Assembly: GCA_024277995.1 (NCBI GenBank) | Contig: JAJRUD010000122.1 | Span: forward strand, 1 to 39,451 | Direction: 5' to 3' | Source: Chloroflexota bacterium | Lineage (GTDB): Bacteria > Chloroflexota > Anaerolineae > Anaerolineales > E44-bin32 | Length of the DNA stretch: 39,451 bases | Part shown: in pieces, positions 32,340 through 39,451 of the stretch | Position numbering within the stretch: the stretch's first letter is position 1 | How the letters are laid out: every line of letters begins with the position of its first letter | Made by a program: the position numbers and the translations under genes | Notes under the pieces: model-generated | The model's input: only the letters and a program-made list of their open reading frames with translations | Told to the model about the DNA's origin: nothing | Database searches by the model: none

Positions 32340-34154
32340 ATGGAAGTGCAAGGGACAATTCGGGATCGCAGGCGGGGCCAGACGATGGTTGAATTCGCGC
32401 TGGTCTTCCCGCTGATCATTTTCATCATCTTCACCCTGATCGAAGTCGCCCGCCTGATGCACGCCTGGATGGCTATCGAGAACGGTGCGCGCTTCGCTGT
32501 GCGCTATGCAGTGACGGGCGAGTACGACATGGCCTATTACGACGACACGGTATGCGCCAATTTCTATGCTCAATATGGCGAAGTGTGCGATACGGAGGAG
32601 AAGAAGGAGAACGCGGCTCGTGTGCTTTCCATCCTGGATGCCGTCCGCGCCGGTGCTTCGGGCATCCTGCGCAACGAGACTGAACCCTGGAATGCCCCGG
32701 GCTTCTTCGAGGTGACTGTCTGCTCCACCCGGGCCGTGCCCGGTTTCACCTACTTCCCTTCAGACCCCGATAACTGGCTCTCGGATTGGTCCAGTCGCTG
32801 CGAGCCCTACTCCGACGCAGGGTCGCCGGGTGACCGGGTGGTGGTCACGGTCGACTTCAACCATCCGTTGATCGTCCCCCTTCTCACCACCTGGTGGCCG
32901 CAGCTTCACCTGACGGCCACTCGTGAGGGCCGCGTGGAGCAGTTCCGCGTCTCGCGCGTCGTGGGGGTGGACCCGACCTTGGTCTTGCCCACACCTACTC
33001 CATTGCCCACCAATACCCCCACCGTGACGCTGACGCCGACGGAGACCAGCACCGCCACGCCGACGCCCTGCAAGGTGCCGCCCGTCGTCAACATCGTCTC
33101 CCCCATCGACGGCGCCACGTACAACACCAGCAACCCCTTCGTCCAGGGCGAGGCCACCGCTTATGACCCCGACAACACCGATCCAGCCAACTGCAGCGCG
33201 TCGGGTGGGCCCAACGGAACCGGCATCAAGCGCGTGCGATTCCAGTATGCCCTCTGGACCGGCTCGGCCTGGCAGAACGTCTACGGCCACACCGAGGGGC
33301 AGGTGGCATACTGTGGCTTTGGTGGCAACGGCAGCCCCTGTCCGACGCGCGATCTGCGCGGATGGACCTGGCCCAACGGCACCCTCATGGTGACGGGGGA
33401 GTATCGTCTGCGCGTGCGCGCTAAGGACGACGAGGACGTGTGGGGTAGTTGGGAGGAAGTGACCTTCTACATGGAGGTGCCTCCGACGCCGACCCCCACC
33501 ATCACCATGACCCCGACATCGACGCCTACTCCCAGTTGCAGCCTGATCTACATCGACCGCACGCGGCTCTACGGCGACGATTTCGAAGCCCGCGTCCGCA
33601 ACCGGAACGTGGCGACGGCCTATCTGATATCCTCCAGCCTCACATGGAGCTCACCCTACTCGCCGCCCATGTTCTGGGACTACTTCCGCTTCAAGGGCAA
33701 CCGCTACTACAATCCCTCCGGCAAGTACTATTCGGGGACGGTCTCATCCTCGGCGCCCTCCATACCGCTCACTCAAGGCCAGCGACGGTGGTGGGAGGCT
33801 GACTATGCCCTCAAGAGCCAGCCTTTCGCCGGCAGCTTCGACGTCACGCTGGTCTTCAACTTCACCGGCTGGGGTACCTGCACCACCCACGGCTCCCTGG
33901 TGGTCACTGTGACGCCCACCAACACGCCCCAGCCCACCAATACGCCGACGCGCACACCCACCTACGGGCCCTCGCCCACGAGCCCGCCGACCAGCACGCG
34001 CACACCCACCAGGACGCCGACGCGCACGCCCACGACCGGCCCGACGCCGACGCCTTCGAAAACCCCCACTCCCCAGCCCACCAGGACGCCGACCGCGACT
34101 TCCGGCCCAGTGACACCTTCGCCCACCGCGACGCCGCCCTCCTTCGAGGGCTAG
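32340..34154 (+). CDS. TadE-anchored stalk protein 2
   Basis: This 604-residue protein is a paralogue of the one at 27148. The TadE module (RGQTMVEFALVFPLIIFIIF, residues 12-31; cleavage expected after Gly13) and the following ~200 residues match closely, including runs such as ENGARFAVRYAVTGEYD and TLVLPTPTPLPTNTPT. After the first Thr/Pro linker comes a different domain (about 244-380; VVNIVSPIDGATY, Ig-like by pattern, four cysteines). A linker then leads to a domain homologous to domain B of paralogue 1 (400-514, Cys400 and Cys514 at its ends). A long Thr/Pro stalk (523-598) ends in PPSFEG, as in paralogue 1. ATG 32340 has AGGAGAAGG upstream; GTG 32298 is a weaker alternative. Confidence 0.8.
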   Translation: MEVQGTIRDRRRGQTMVEFALVFPLIIFIIFTLIEVARLMHAWMAIENGARFAVRYAVTGEYDMAYYDDTVCANFYAQYGEVCDTEEKKENAARVLSILDAVRAGASGILRNETEPWNAPGFFEVTVCSTRAVPGFTYFPSDPDNWLSDWSSRCEPYSDAGSPGDRVVVTVDFNHPLIVPLLTTWWPQLHLTATREGRVEQFRVSRVVGVDPTLVLPTPTPLPTNTPTVTLTPTETSTATPTPCKVPPVVNIVSPIDGATYNTSNPFVQGEATAYDPDNTDPANCSASGGPNGTGIKRVRFQYALWTGSAWQNVYGHTEGQVAYCGFGGNGSPCPTRDLRGWTWPNGTLMVTGEYRLRVRAKDDEDVWGSWEEVTFYMEVPPTPTPTITMTPTSTPTPSCSLIYIDRTRLYGDDFEARVRNRNVATAYLISSSLTWSSPYSPPMFWDYFRFKGNRYYNPSGKYYSGTVSSSAPSIPLTQGQRRWWEADYALKSQPFAGSFDVTLVFNFTGWGTCTTHGSLVVTVTPTNTPQPTNTPTRTPTYGPSPTSPPTSTRTPTRTPTRTPTTGPTPTPSKTPTPQPTRTPTATSGPVTPSPTATPPSFEG

Positions 34155-34180
34155 CCGACAGGTCGCAAGGGCGGCGCTCA

Positions 34181-34214
34181 AAGCAGCGAGCCAGGCAAGC
34201 GGCTCGCTGCTTTT
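34181..34214 (+). terminator. Strong intrinsic terminator after stalk protein 2
   Basis: AAGCAGCGAGCC (34181-34192) pairs perfectly over 12 bp with GGCTCGCTGCTT (34201-34212) around an 8-base loop and runs into TTTT (34211-34214). Confidence 0.88.
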
Positions 34215-34510
34215 CGATGCATGCTTCGCCCCCGCCGAGTTCGAAGACCTCTCTCTGCAATGATGGACGTGGGGGCTTCCATGACCCGGAGTGGTTCCCC
34301 GCAGGGCAAGAAAGGTGCCGCGCAGGGTGTGGGCGCATAGGTCGCTGGTCATGTGATCCTGAGGTGGCTGTGTATGTCAATTGCAAGGTGACGCCTCGGG
34401 AGGGATGGGGTATCATAGGGCGACGGTTAAGGAAAATTGCCAGCCACGTCATGTTTCCCGCGGAGGGAGGTTCGAGGCGAGCGAGCTGACGTTGGAGGGC
34501 AGCGGGTCTG
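34215..34510 (+). other. Intergenic region with weak promoter candidate
   Basis: No gene is seen between the terminator and the receiver-GGDEF gene. The best promoter-like pair is GTGACG (34388-34393) and TATCAT (34411-34416), 17 bp apart, giving a start near 34423 and a leader of about 90 bases. Confidence 0.4.
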
Positions 34511-35461
34511 ATGGCACAATCTGACGATACCAGGAAACCAACTCCCTGTATTCTTATCGCCGAAGATGACGCGGCCTTCCGCCGCATGATCGCCCGTCGA
34601 GCGCGTCGCATGGGCCTCGAGGTCGTCGAGGCAGAAGATGGCGTGCAGGCGCTGAGGGCGGTCGGCAGCAGACAGTTCGATGCGCTGGTCGTTGACCTCT
34701 ACATGCCCGGCCACTCGGGCCTGGAAGTGGTGCAGGCGGCGCAGGCCAAGGATCCAAACCTGCAGGCCATCATCCTCACGGGCGGCGCCACGGTCGAATC
34801 GGCCATCGAAGCGCTTCGCAGCGGCGTCTGCGACTTCCTCACGAAGCCGCTTGAATCCCTGGCGGTTTTCGAACATTCTCTGCGCCGGGCCCTGGAGCAT
34901 CGTGAGCTGCTGGAAGAAAACGCGCGCCTCTTCGAAGAGATCCAGCGGCTTGCCGTGACCGATCCGCTGACGGGGTTGTTCAATCGGCGCAAGCTGACGG
35001 ACGCATTGGAGAACGAGATCGAGCGGGCCAGCCGCTATCGACGGCCGCTTTCGGCGATCATGATCGACCTGGATGGTCTGAAGGCCATAAACGATACCTA
35101 CGGGCACCCGGTCGGAGACAGGATGTTGCAGGAGGTAGCGCGCGCTATCCGTTCCGTCGTGAGAAAGGTCGACGTTGCCACACGCATCGGCGGCGACGAG
35201 TTTTTCATCCTGCTCCCCGAAGCCGATCTCTGGCACGCGGCGCGCGTGGCGAATCGGGTGCTCGAGTGCATACGCCAGATCAGAGTGGGCGAGGGAGGCA
35301 TAACCGCTTCCATCGGTGTGGCCGAGTGGCGTGCAGAGGTGGCCCAGCCAGAGGCGTTCGTGGCGGAAGTGGACCAGGCGCTCTATCGTGCGAAGGGGGA
35401 AGGTGGGAGCTGCGTCTGGGCCTGGAATGACGCTGATGCGGCGAACGAGGCCACCGGGTAG
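34511..35461 (+). CDS. Receiver-GGDEF response regulator (diguanylate cyclase)
   Basis: This 316-residue protein joins a receiver domain (about 12-130; acidic pair in AEDD, phospho-acceptor Asp62 in VVDLYMPG, Lys112 in LTKPL) to a GGDEF domain (about 148-312). The active site is intact (RIGGDEFFILL, 227-231) and DPLTGLFNRR, DLDGLKAINDTYGH and the inhibitory I-site RKVD (218-221) are present, so it should make cyclic di-GMP with product feedback, as in PleD/WspR-type proteins. The receiver is of the NtrC-like type. It lies upstream of a histidine kinase on the same strand. Context suggests a role in switching surface attachment. Confidence 0.9.
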   Translation: MAQSDDTRKPTPCILIAEDDAAFRRMIARRARRMGLEVVEAEDGVQALRAVGSRQFDALVVDLYMPGHSGLEVVQAAQAKDPNLQAIILTGGATVESAIEALRSGVCDFLTKPLESLAVFEHSLRRALEHRELLEENARLFEEIQRLAVTDPLTGLFNRRKLTDALENEIERASRYRRPLSAIMIDLDGLKAINDTYGHPVGDRMLQEVARAIRSVVRKVDVATRIGGDEFFILLPEADLWHAARVANRVLECIRQIRVGEGGITASIGVAEWRAEVAQPEAFVAEVDQALYRAKGEGGSCVWAWNDADAANEATG

Positions 35462-35653
35462 GGCAGGTCACCTAGCGGCCCATAGCCGGCGGCGCCGATG
35501 GTTTCGGGCACAACGCGAATGGCGGGATCGGTCCCCCGCCGGCAGTTTCTGCCAGTAGCCATGCCACAGTCATCATCTTCGCAGGAGGGGTGCGGGAGGT
35601 AATTGCCCGAATTGGATGCAGGCATCGACCATCATGAGCCTGGCAGCGGGCGG

Positions 35654-37594
35654 ATGAACGGAGGAATGCGCAGCCAGCGTGCCAGAAGGCTATTGGCGCG
35701 GCTGGCCAGTCTGCGCGCGCAGCTCATTGTCCCTTATGTGTTGCTGACCGTGCTCACCGCTCTGGTGGGCATCTTTGTCGTCACGCGGCTGGTGACCGCG
35801 TCGGTGCGCGAACGCTTCGTCAACCAGCTCTATGAAGCGAGCCGTGTTGCATCGGACGCGGTCGTCCGCCGCGAGCGCTCACACCTGGAAGCCTTGCGCT
35901 TGATGGCCTTTACCGAGGGGGTCCCTGCCGCACTGGAGGCGAATGACGCCGACAAGCTGGAGGAATTGTTGTGGCCTCTGGCAGTCAACGAAGGCGTTGA
36001 GATCACGATGGCGGCTGACCTGCAAGGTCGAGAGGTGGTCAGCCTTATCCGGAAGAATCAAACGACCTATGTCGCAACCAGCGGCAGCGACCTGTCTTCC
36101 ATTGTGCCCATCCGGCGCACGCTGGCGGAAGAGCAGGACGAGCGGGGGGACAAATTCGTGGGGGTCATTTCGACCGCCTTCGGGGACTTTCTGGTCACCA
36201 GCGCTCCCGTGAGAGATGCAGACGGGAATCTGATGGGATCGCTGCTGGTGGGCACTCGGCTCACCACGCTGGCTGAGGAACTCAAGGCGCATGCCCTGGC
36301 TGACGTTGCCATCTTCGATGCCTCGGGGGATTTGCTGGCGAGCACCCTCGCCGAGGATGATGGCCCACAAATGGTGCTTCGACTTGCGGATTTCGAGCAG
36401 GTTCGACAAGCCCCCGCGCTGCGCGACCTGCGTCTGGCGGGCCGACCCTACCAGGCCCTCTACAGCTCCTGGGTGGTGCGCGGCGAAGAGCTGGGGACCC
36501 TCGTCACCGTGCTTCCCAGCAATTTCATCGTTTCGACAGAAGCGACGAGCCGCGATCTCTTCAGCCTGGTTTTCTCACTGGCCACATTGCTGGTGATCGT
36601 GCTCGGCTACAACATCGCCCAGAACATCGCCAAGCCCTTGCTGCGGCTGCGCGGCATGGCCCAGGCGGTTGCCGCAGGAGACCTGAATCAGCGCAGCGAC
36701 GTCCAGCGCGAGGACGAGATCGGAGACCTGGCGCAGGCTTTCGACACGATGACGCTCCGCCTGCAGGAGCGCACGGAGGAGGCGCAGAGGCTGTATGCCG
36801 AGGCTGTCGAGCGCAATCGCGAGCTCACGCGCATGTATGAACAATTGCGGCAGGCGCAGCAGCAGTTGGTGCAGTCGGAGAAGCTGGCCTCCGTCGGCCA
36901 GCTCGCCGCCGGCATCGTCCACGACGTCAAGAACCCGCTCGGCGTGATCAAAGGCATGGCCGAAGAGTTGATGGAGGAGATCGACGAGCTGAGCGCCAGG
37001 GAGGAGACGGCGGAACTGGCCACCGGACTGCAGGTGATCCGCGACAGCGCTTCGCGCGCCAATCAGATCGTCACCGACCTGCTCAAATTCGCCCGCCAGT
37101 CTCCCCCCACGCTGGAGCCTCACGATCTGCGCGAAACCGTGGAAGGCGTGCTGCGCCTGACGCGGTATATGCTGCGCAAAGGCAAGGTCGAAGCCCATCT
37201 GGATGCCCCGCACGAATCGGTCATCGCCGTCTACGACCTGCAACAGATCGAGCAAGTGCTCATCAACCTCATTCAAAACGCGGTGCAGGCCATGCCCGAT
37301 GGCGGCGACCTGTACCTTTCGCTCGATGTCGAGGGTGACTCCGTGGTCCTCCGCCTGCGGGACACGGGAACCGGCATCGCCCCCGAGCATATCTCGCGCA
37401 TTTTCGATCCCTTCTTCACGACGAAAGCCGAGGGACAGGGCGTGGGTCTGGGCCTTTCCGTCAGCTACGGCATCATCGCCCGCCACGGCGGACGGATTGA
37501 GGTGGAAAGCGAACAGGGGAAAGGGGCGACCTTCACCGTCATCCTGCCGCGGGAAGCGCCCCAGACCGAACAGCAGCAAGAACTGCTGAGATGA
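35654..37594 (+). CDS. Membrane histidine kinase with extracellular sensor, HAMP and PhoR/NtrB-like core
   Basis: This kinase of about 646 residues has a first TM helix (LIVPYVLLTVLTALVGIFVV), a ~230-residue extracellular Cache-like sensor (GDKFVGVISTAFGDFLVTSA), a second TM helix (LFSLVFSLATLLVIVLGYNI), HAMP (LLRLRGMAQAVAAGDLNQRS), a coiled coil, then a HisKA of the NtrB-like class (GIVHDVKNPLGVIKGM, phospho-acceptor His) and HATPase_c (LINLIQNAVQAMPDGG; DTGTGIAPEH; GVGLGLSVSYGII). It probably phosphorylates the receiver-GGDEF protein upstream, as no other free regulator is adjacent. The start is uncertain: TTG 35603 has GGGAGGT but only three bases from the codon; ATG 35654 is chosen. Confidence 0.86.
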   Translation: MNGGMRSQRARRLLARLASLRAQLIVPYVLLTVLTALVGIFVVTRLVTASVRERFVNQLYEASRVASDAVVRRERSHLEALRLMAFTEGVPAALEANDADKLEELLWPLAVNEGVEITMAADLQGREVVSLIRKNQTTYVATSGSDLSSIVPIRRTLAEEQDERGDKFVGVISTAFGDFLVTSAPVRDADGNLMGSLLVGTRLTTLAEELKAHALADVAIFDASGDLLASTLAEDDGPQMVLRLADFEQVRQAPALRDLRLAGRPYQALYSSWVVRGEELGTLVTVLPSNFIVSTEATSRDLFSLVFSLATLLVIVLGYNIAQNIAKPLLRLRGMAQAVAAGDLNQRSDVQREDEIGDLAQAFDTMTLRLQERTEEAQRLYAEAVERNRELTRMYEQLRQAQQQLVQSEKLASVGQLAAGIVHDVKNPLGVIKGMAEELMEEIDELSAREETAELATGLQVIRDSASRANQIVTDLLKFARQSPPTLEPHDLRETVEGVLRLTRYMLRKGKVEAHLDAPHESVIAVYDLQQIEQVLINLIQNAVQAMPDGGDLYLSLDVEGDSVVLRLRDTGTGIAPEHISRIFDPFFTTKAEGQGVGLGLSVSYGIIARHGGRIEVESEQGKGATFTVILPREAPQTEQQQELLR

Positions 37595-37596
37595 GC

Positions 37597-37614
37597 GAGG
37601 CCCTGGGGGGCCTC
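37597..37614 (+). terminator. Short GC hairpin after the second kinase
   Basis: GAGGCCC (37597-37603) pairs with GGGCCTC (37608-37614) around TGGG, starting two bases after the stop codon and followed by CTTC. The stem is short and there is no T tract. Confidence 0.38.
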
Positions 37615-37761
37615 CTTCGAGCGGATCGGTGACCGTGCTGATCGTGGCCGTCGCAAAGGCATCGCAGGGTACGCGCCAGAGGCACACGAATGCAGTTGTG
37701 CTCTCGGCGGACGATGGTGAACCTCTCGGCCTCGACGAGTTCGCATCGATAGGGTAGGGGA

Positions 37762-39451
37762 ATGCCCGCAGGACAGGATGACCATCGGGGACGGGACAGG
37801 AGAGCCAGGGCGCGCGAAGTACTGCTTTGGCTCGGCTCCGGCGTCCTGGTCTATTTCGTGCTCTATCTCGGCGGCCTGGCCTCCTCGCGTCCCTTGGCCT
37901 ATCGCGGCGTGAAGGAGACTCGTTCGCGGCTCTCCGCTGACTACGCTCCGTGGCCCATCAGGGGCTTTACTGCCTTCGACCTGCGCCTGGTCAAGGACAT
38001 CGCGCTCGATTTGGGTATGGGCGCCATCCTGCCGCCGCGCACCTCGGACCTGTGCCTCTTCCCCCAGGGCGCATGCGCCACGGCCACGGCCCTCCCGCCC
38101 CCGCCCACCGCTGCCGGGCGCACCCCGTCGCCTTCGGCCACGGTTACGTTGACCCCGACTCTGACGGTGACTCCCACTGTCACGCGAACGGCGACCGGCA
38201 CCTCCTCCCCTACGCCGATCCTGCCCTCAGCCACACCCACTGTCACCTCGACGCCCACCCCCACGCCGACGCCCAAGGTCTATCCGGTGAAGTTCTCCGA
38301 CCCGGAGGTGCTTGACCCTGGCTGGTCGGTGCAGTTCGACATCGCCGTAATCAACTACGGCAGCCCGCCTCCGGCCCACCTGTTGCAGGTGATCGACCGC
38401 TTGCCCCCGGGAATGACCTACATTGCGAATACTTGCGTCCCCGCCGGCTGCGTGGTCACGGGCGGCGGCACGGTGATCACCTGGAACGTGGACGTGCTCA
38501 TTGCCCAGGGGACCTTCTACCGCCTTGGCTTCATGGCCCAGGTGGATCCCCTCAGCCCGGGCGGCCTCTTGACCAACGAGGTGGAGACGCAAGGCGGCAA
38601 CTTCGACACGGCCGTCAACTGGCGGCGCGTCACAGTGCACACGCCGACCCCCACGCCCACCAATACACCCACCAACACCTCCACCCCGACCTACACGCCC
38701 AGCCCAACACCCACCGAGACACCAACGCCGACCTCGACGCCCACGGTGAGCGCCGCGCCGGCGGCGGCGGACGACAGCTACACGGTGTTGGAGGACAACA
38801 CGCTGGTGGTAGGGACGCCGGGGGTGCTGGGGAACGACAGCGATCCGGAGGGGGACACACTGACGGCGGTGCTGGCGAGCGGGCCGGCGCATGGGGTGCT
38901 GACGCTGAACGCGGACGGGTCCTTCACGTACACGCCGGATGCGGACTACAACGGGGCGGACAGTTTCAGCTATCGGGCGAGCGACGGGAGCTTGCTGTCG
39001 AACCTGGCGACGGTGAGTATCACGGTGACGGCGGCGAACGACACGCCGGCGGCGGCGGACGACAGCGCGGCGACCGACGAGGACACATCGGTGACGGTTG
39101 CCGTGCTGGCGAACGACAGCGGGATCGGGGACACACCGCTGACGGTGAGCATCGAGAGCGGGCCGGCGAACGGGGCAGTGACGGTGCTGGCGGACAACCG
39201 CATGCGCTACACGCCGGATCTGAACTACAACGGCACGGACAGCTTCGTCTATCGGGTGACGGACGCGGATGGGGAGTTCTCGACGGCGACGGTGACGGTG
39301 ACGGTGAACGCGGTGAACGACGCGCCGGCGGCGGCGGACGACAGCTACACGGTGTTGGAGGACAACACGCTGGTGGTAGGGACGCCGGGGGTGCTGGGGA
39401 ACGACAGCGATCCGGAGGGGGACACACTGACGGCGGTGCTGGCGAGCGGGC
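37762..39451 (+). CDS. Giant surface protein: TM anchor, TPT stalks, DUF11 and tandem Ig/cadherin-like repeats (3' truncated)
   Basis: The frame opens at ATG 37762 (AGGGTAGGGG upstream) and is still open at the window end after 563 codons. A basic N-terminus and one TM helix (VLLWLGSGVLVYFVLYLGG, about residues 20-38) come first, then ~75 extracellular residues, a Thr/Pro stalk (about 113-171), a DUF11-like domain (173-292; VINYGSPPPAHLLQVIDRLP), a second stalk (294-328) and at least two full plus one partial Ig/cadherin-like repeats of the Big_9/VCBS kind (ADDSYTVLEDN...VLGNDSDPEGD...FTYTPDADYNGADSFSYR). These repeats normally form long adhesin rods, often calcium-bound. Codons in the repeat part end mostly in G, unlike the C-ended 5' part. 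Confidence 0.82.
   Translation, partial: MPAGQDDHRGRDRRARAREVLLWLGSGVLVYFVLYLGGLASSRPLAYRGVKETRSRLSADYAPWPIRGFTAFDLRLVKDIALDLGMGAILPPRTSDLCLFPQGACATATALPPPPTAAGRTPSPSATVTLTPTLTVTPTVTRTATGTSSPTPILPSATPTVTSTPTPTPTPKVYPVKFSDPEVLDPGWSVQFDIAVINYGSPPPAHLLQVIDRLPPGMTYIANTCVPAGCVVTGGGTVITWNVDVLIAQGTFYRLGFMAQVDPLSPGGLLTNEVETQGGNFDTAVNWRRVTVHTPTPTPTNTPTNTSTPTYTPSPTPTETPTPTSTPTVSAAPAAADDSYTVLEDNTLVVGTPGVLGNDSDPEGDTLTAVLASGPAHGVLTLNADGSFTYTPDADYNGADSFSYRASDGSLLSNLATVSITVTAANDTPAAADDSAATDEDTSVTVAVLANDSGIGDTPLTVSIESGPANGAVTVLADNRMRYTPDLNYNGTDSFVYRVTDADGEFSTATVTVTVNAVNDAPAAADDSYTVLEDNTLVVGTPGVLGNDSDPEGDTLTAVLASG
38754..38884 (+). repeat. 131-bp exact direct repeat, first copy
   Basis: This stretch is identical to 39321-39451, offset 567 bp (189 codons). 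It encodes the start of an Ig/cadherin-like module. The identity is cut off by the window edge, so the real repeat is longer. Confidence 0.9.
39321..39451 (+). repeat. 131-bp exact direct repeat, second copy (runs off the window)
   Basis: This is the same sequence as 38754-38884. The two copies flank a diverged module, so the higher-order unit is two Ig-like modules, 567 bp long. Confidence 0.9.

Noticed and set aside
32340-34154. Recent gene conversion or assembly duplication between the two stalk genes
   Set aside because: The proteins are similar but the DNA differs at many synonymous sites and one ectodomain is unrelated, so they are old paralogues and not an assembly copy.

Overview
The window is GC-rich (well above 60% by eye) and densely coded, with ATGA/TTGA start-stop overlaps, several GTG/TTG starts and very G/C-biased third codon positions. 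Gene content fits a Chloroflexota (Anaerolineae-like) bacterium: obg-nadD, a GH38 alpha-mannosidase, a split FeoB with a DtxR-FeoA fusion, TadE/TadG pseudopilin-like proteins, and surface proteins on long Thr/Pro stalks (TPT linkers). The taxonomic call is an inference from gene content; there is no rRNA, tRNA, CRISPR array or transposase here to anchor it.

Layout. 1-1963 (+): the end of obg, nadD and an Fsr-like MFS exporter, all overlapping. 2211-6184 (-): a zinc-ribbon protein, a mercaptopyruvate-type sulfurtransferase and a GH38 alpha-mannosidase. 6296-7270 (-): an EamA/DMT transporter with a long homopolymer tract at its 5' end. 7299-8564 (+): a clear sigma70-type promoter, Mn-type superoxide dismutase, a 7Fe/8Fe-type ferredoxin and a terminator. 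8641-10086 (+): a class II fumarase/aspartase family lyase. 10238-11005 (-): a low-GC DUF3800 gene that looks foreign. 11179-18269 (-): a six-gene operon with a MacB/FtsX-type system (fused double permease, lipoprotein membrane-fusion protein, ATPase) followed by an ABC-2 system (ATPase and two paralogous permeases). 18456-21737 (-): a ferrous-iron uptake operon made of a membrane-anchored DtxR-FeoA-FeoA fusion, a free FeoB G domain and a free FeoB membrane domain. It is read from a recognisable promoter with a DtxR-type palindrome over its start site. 21865-23037 (+): a JAMM metalloprotease and a divergent PlsY. 23049-23822 (-): an unidentified membrane protein.

From 23957 to the end (+) the window becomes a cell-surface and signalling region: a prepilin peptidase (A24), a TadE protein, a TadG/VWA protein, a 624-residue TadE-anchored stalk protein, a histidine kinase with an OmpR/PhoB-type response regulator, a second 604-residue TadE-anchored stalk protein, a receiver-GGDEF protein, a second histidine kinase, and the first 563 residues of a giant surface protein (TM anchor, TPT stalk, DUF11, TPT stalk, tandem Ig/cadherin-like repeats).

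How it may work together (inference): the peptidase processes the G/QxxVEF leader of the three TadE-type proteins. These then display disulfide-capped beta domains on O-glycosylatable Thr/Pro stalks. The embedded two-component pair and the diguanylate cyclase/second kinase could control when this surface layer is made. The two long TadE proteins share a nearly identical N-terminal region, a domain not recognised here, and the same C-terminal hexapeptide. An 11-bp-spaced direct repeat lies between the response regulator gene and the second stalk gene. This TadE-stalk system is the most novel-looking content of the window.
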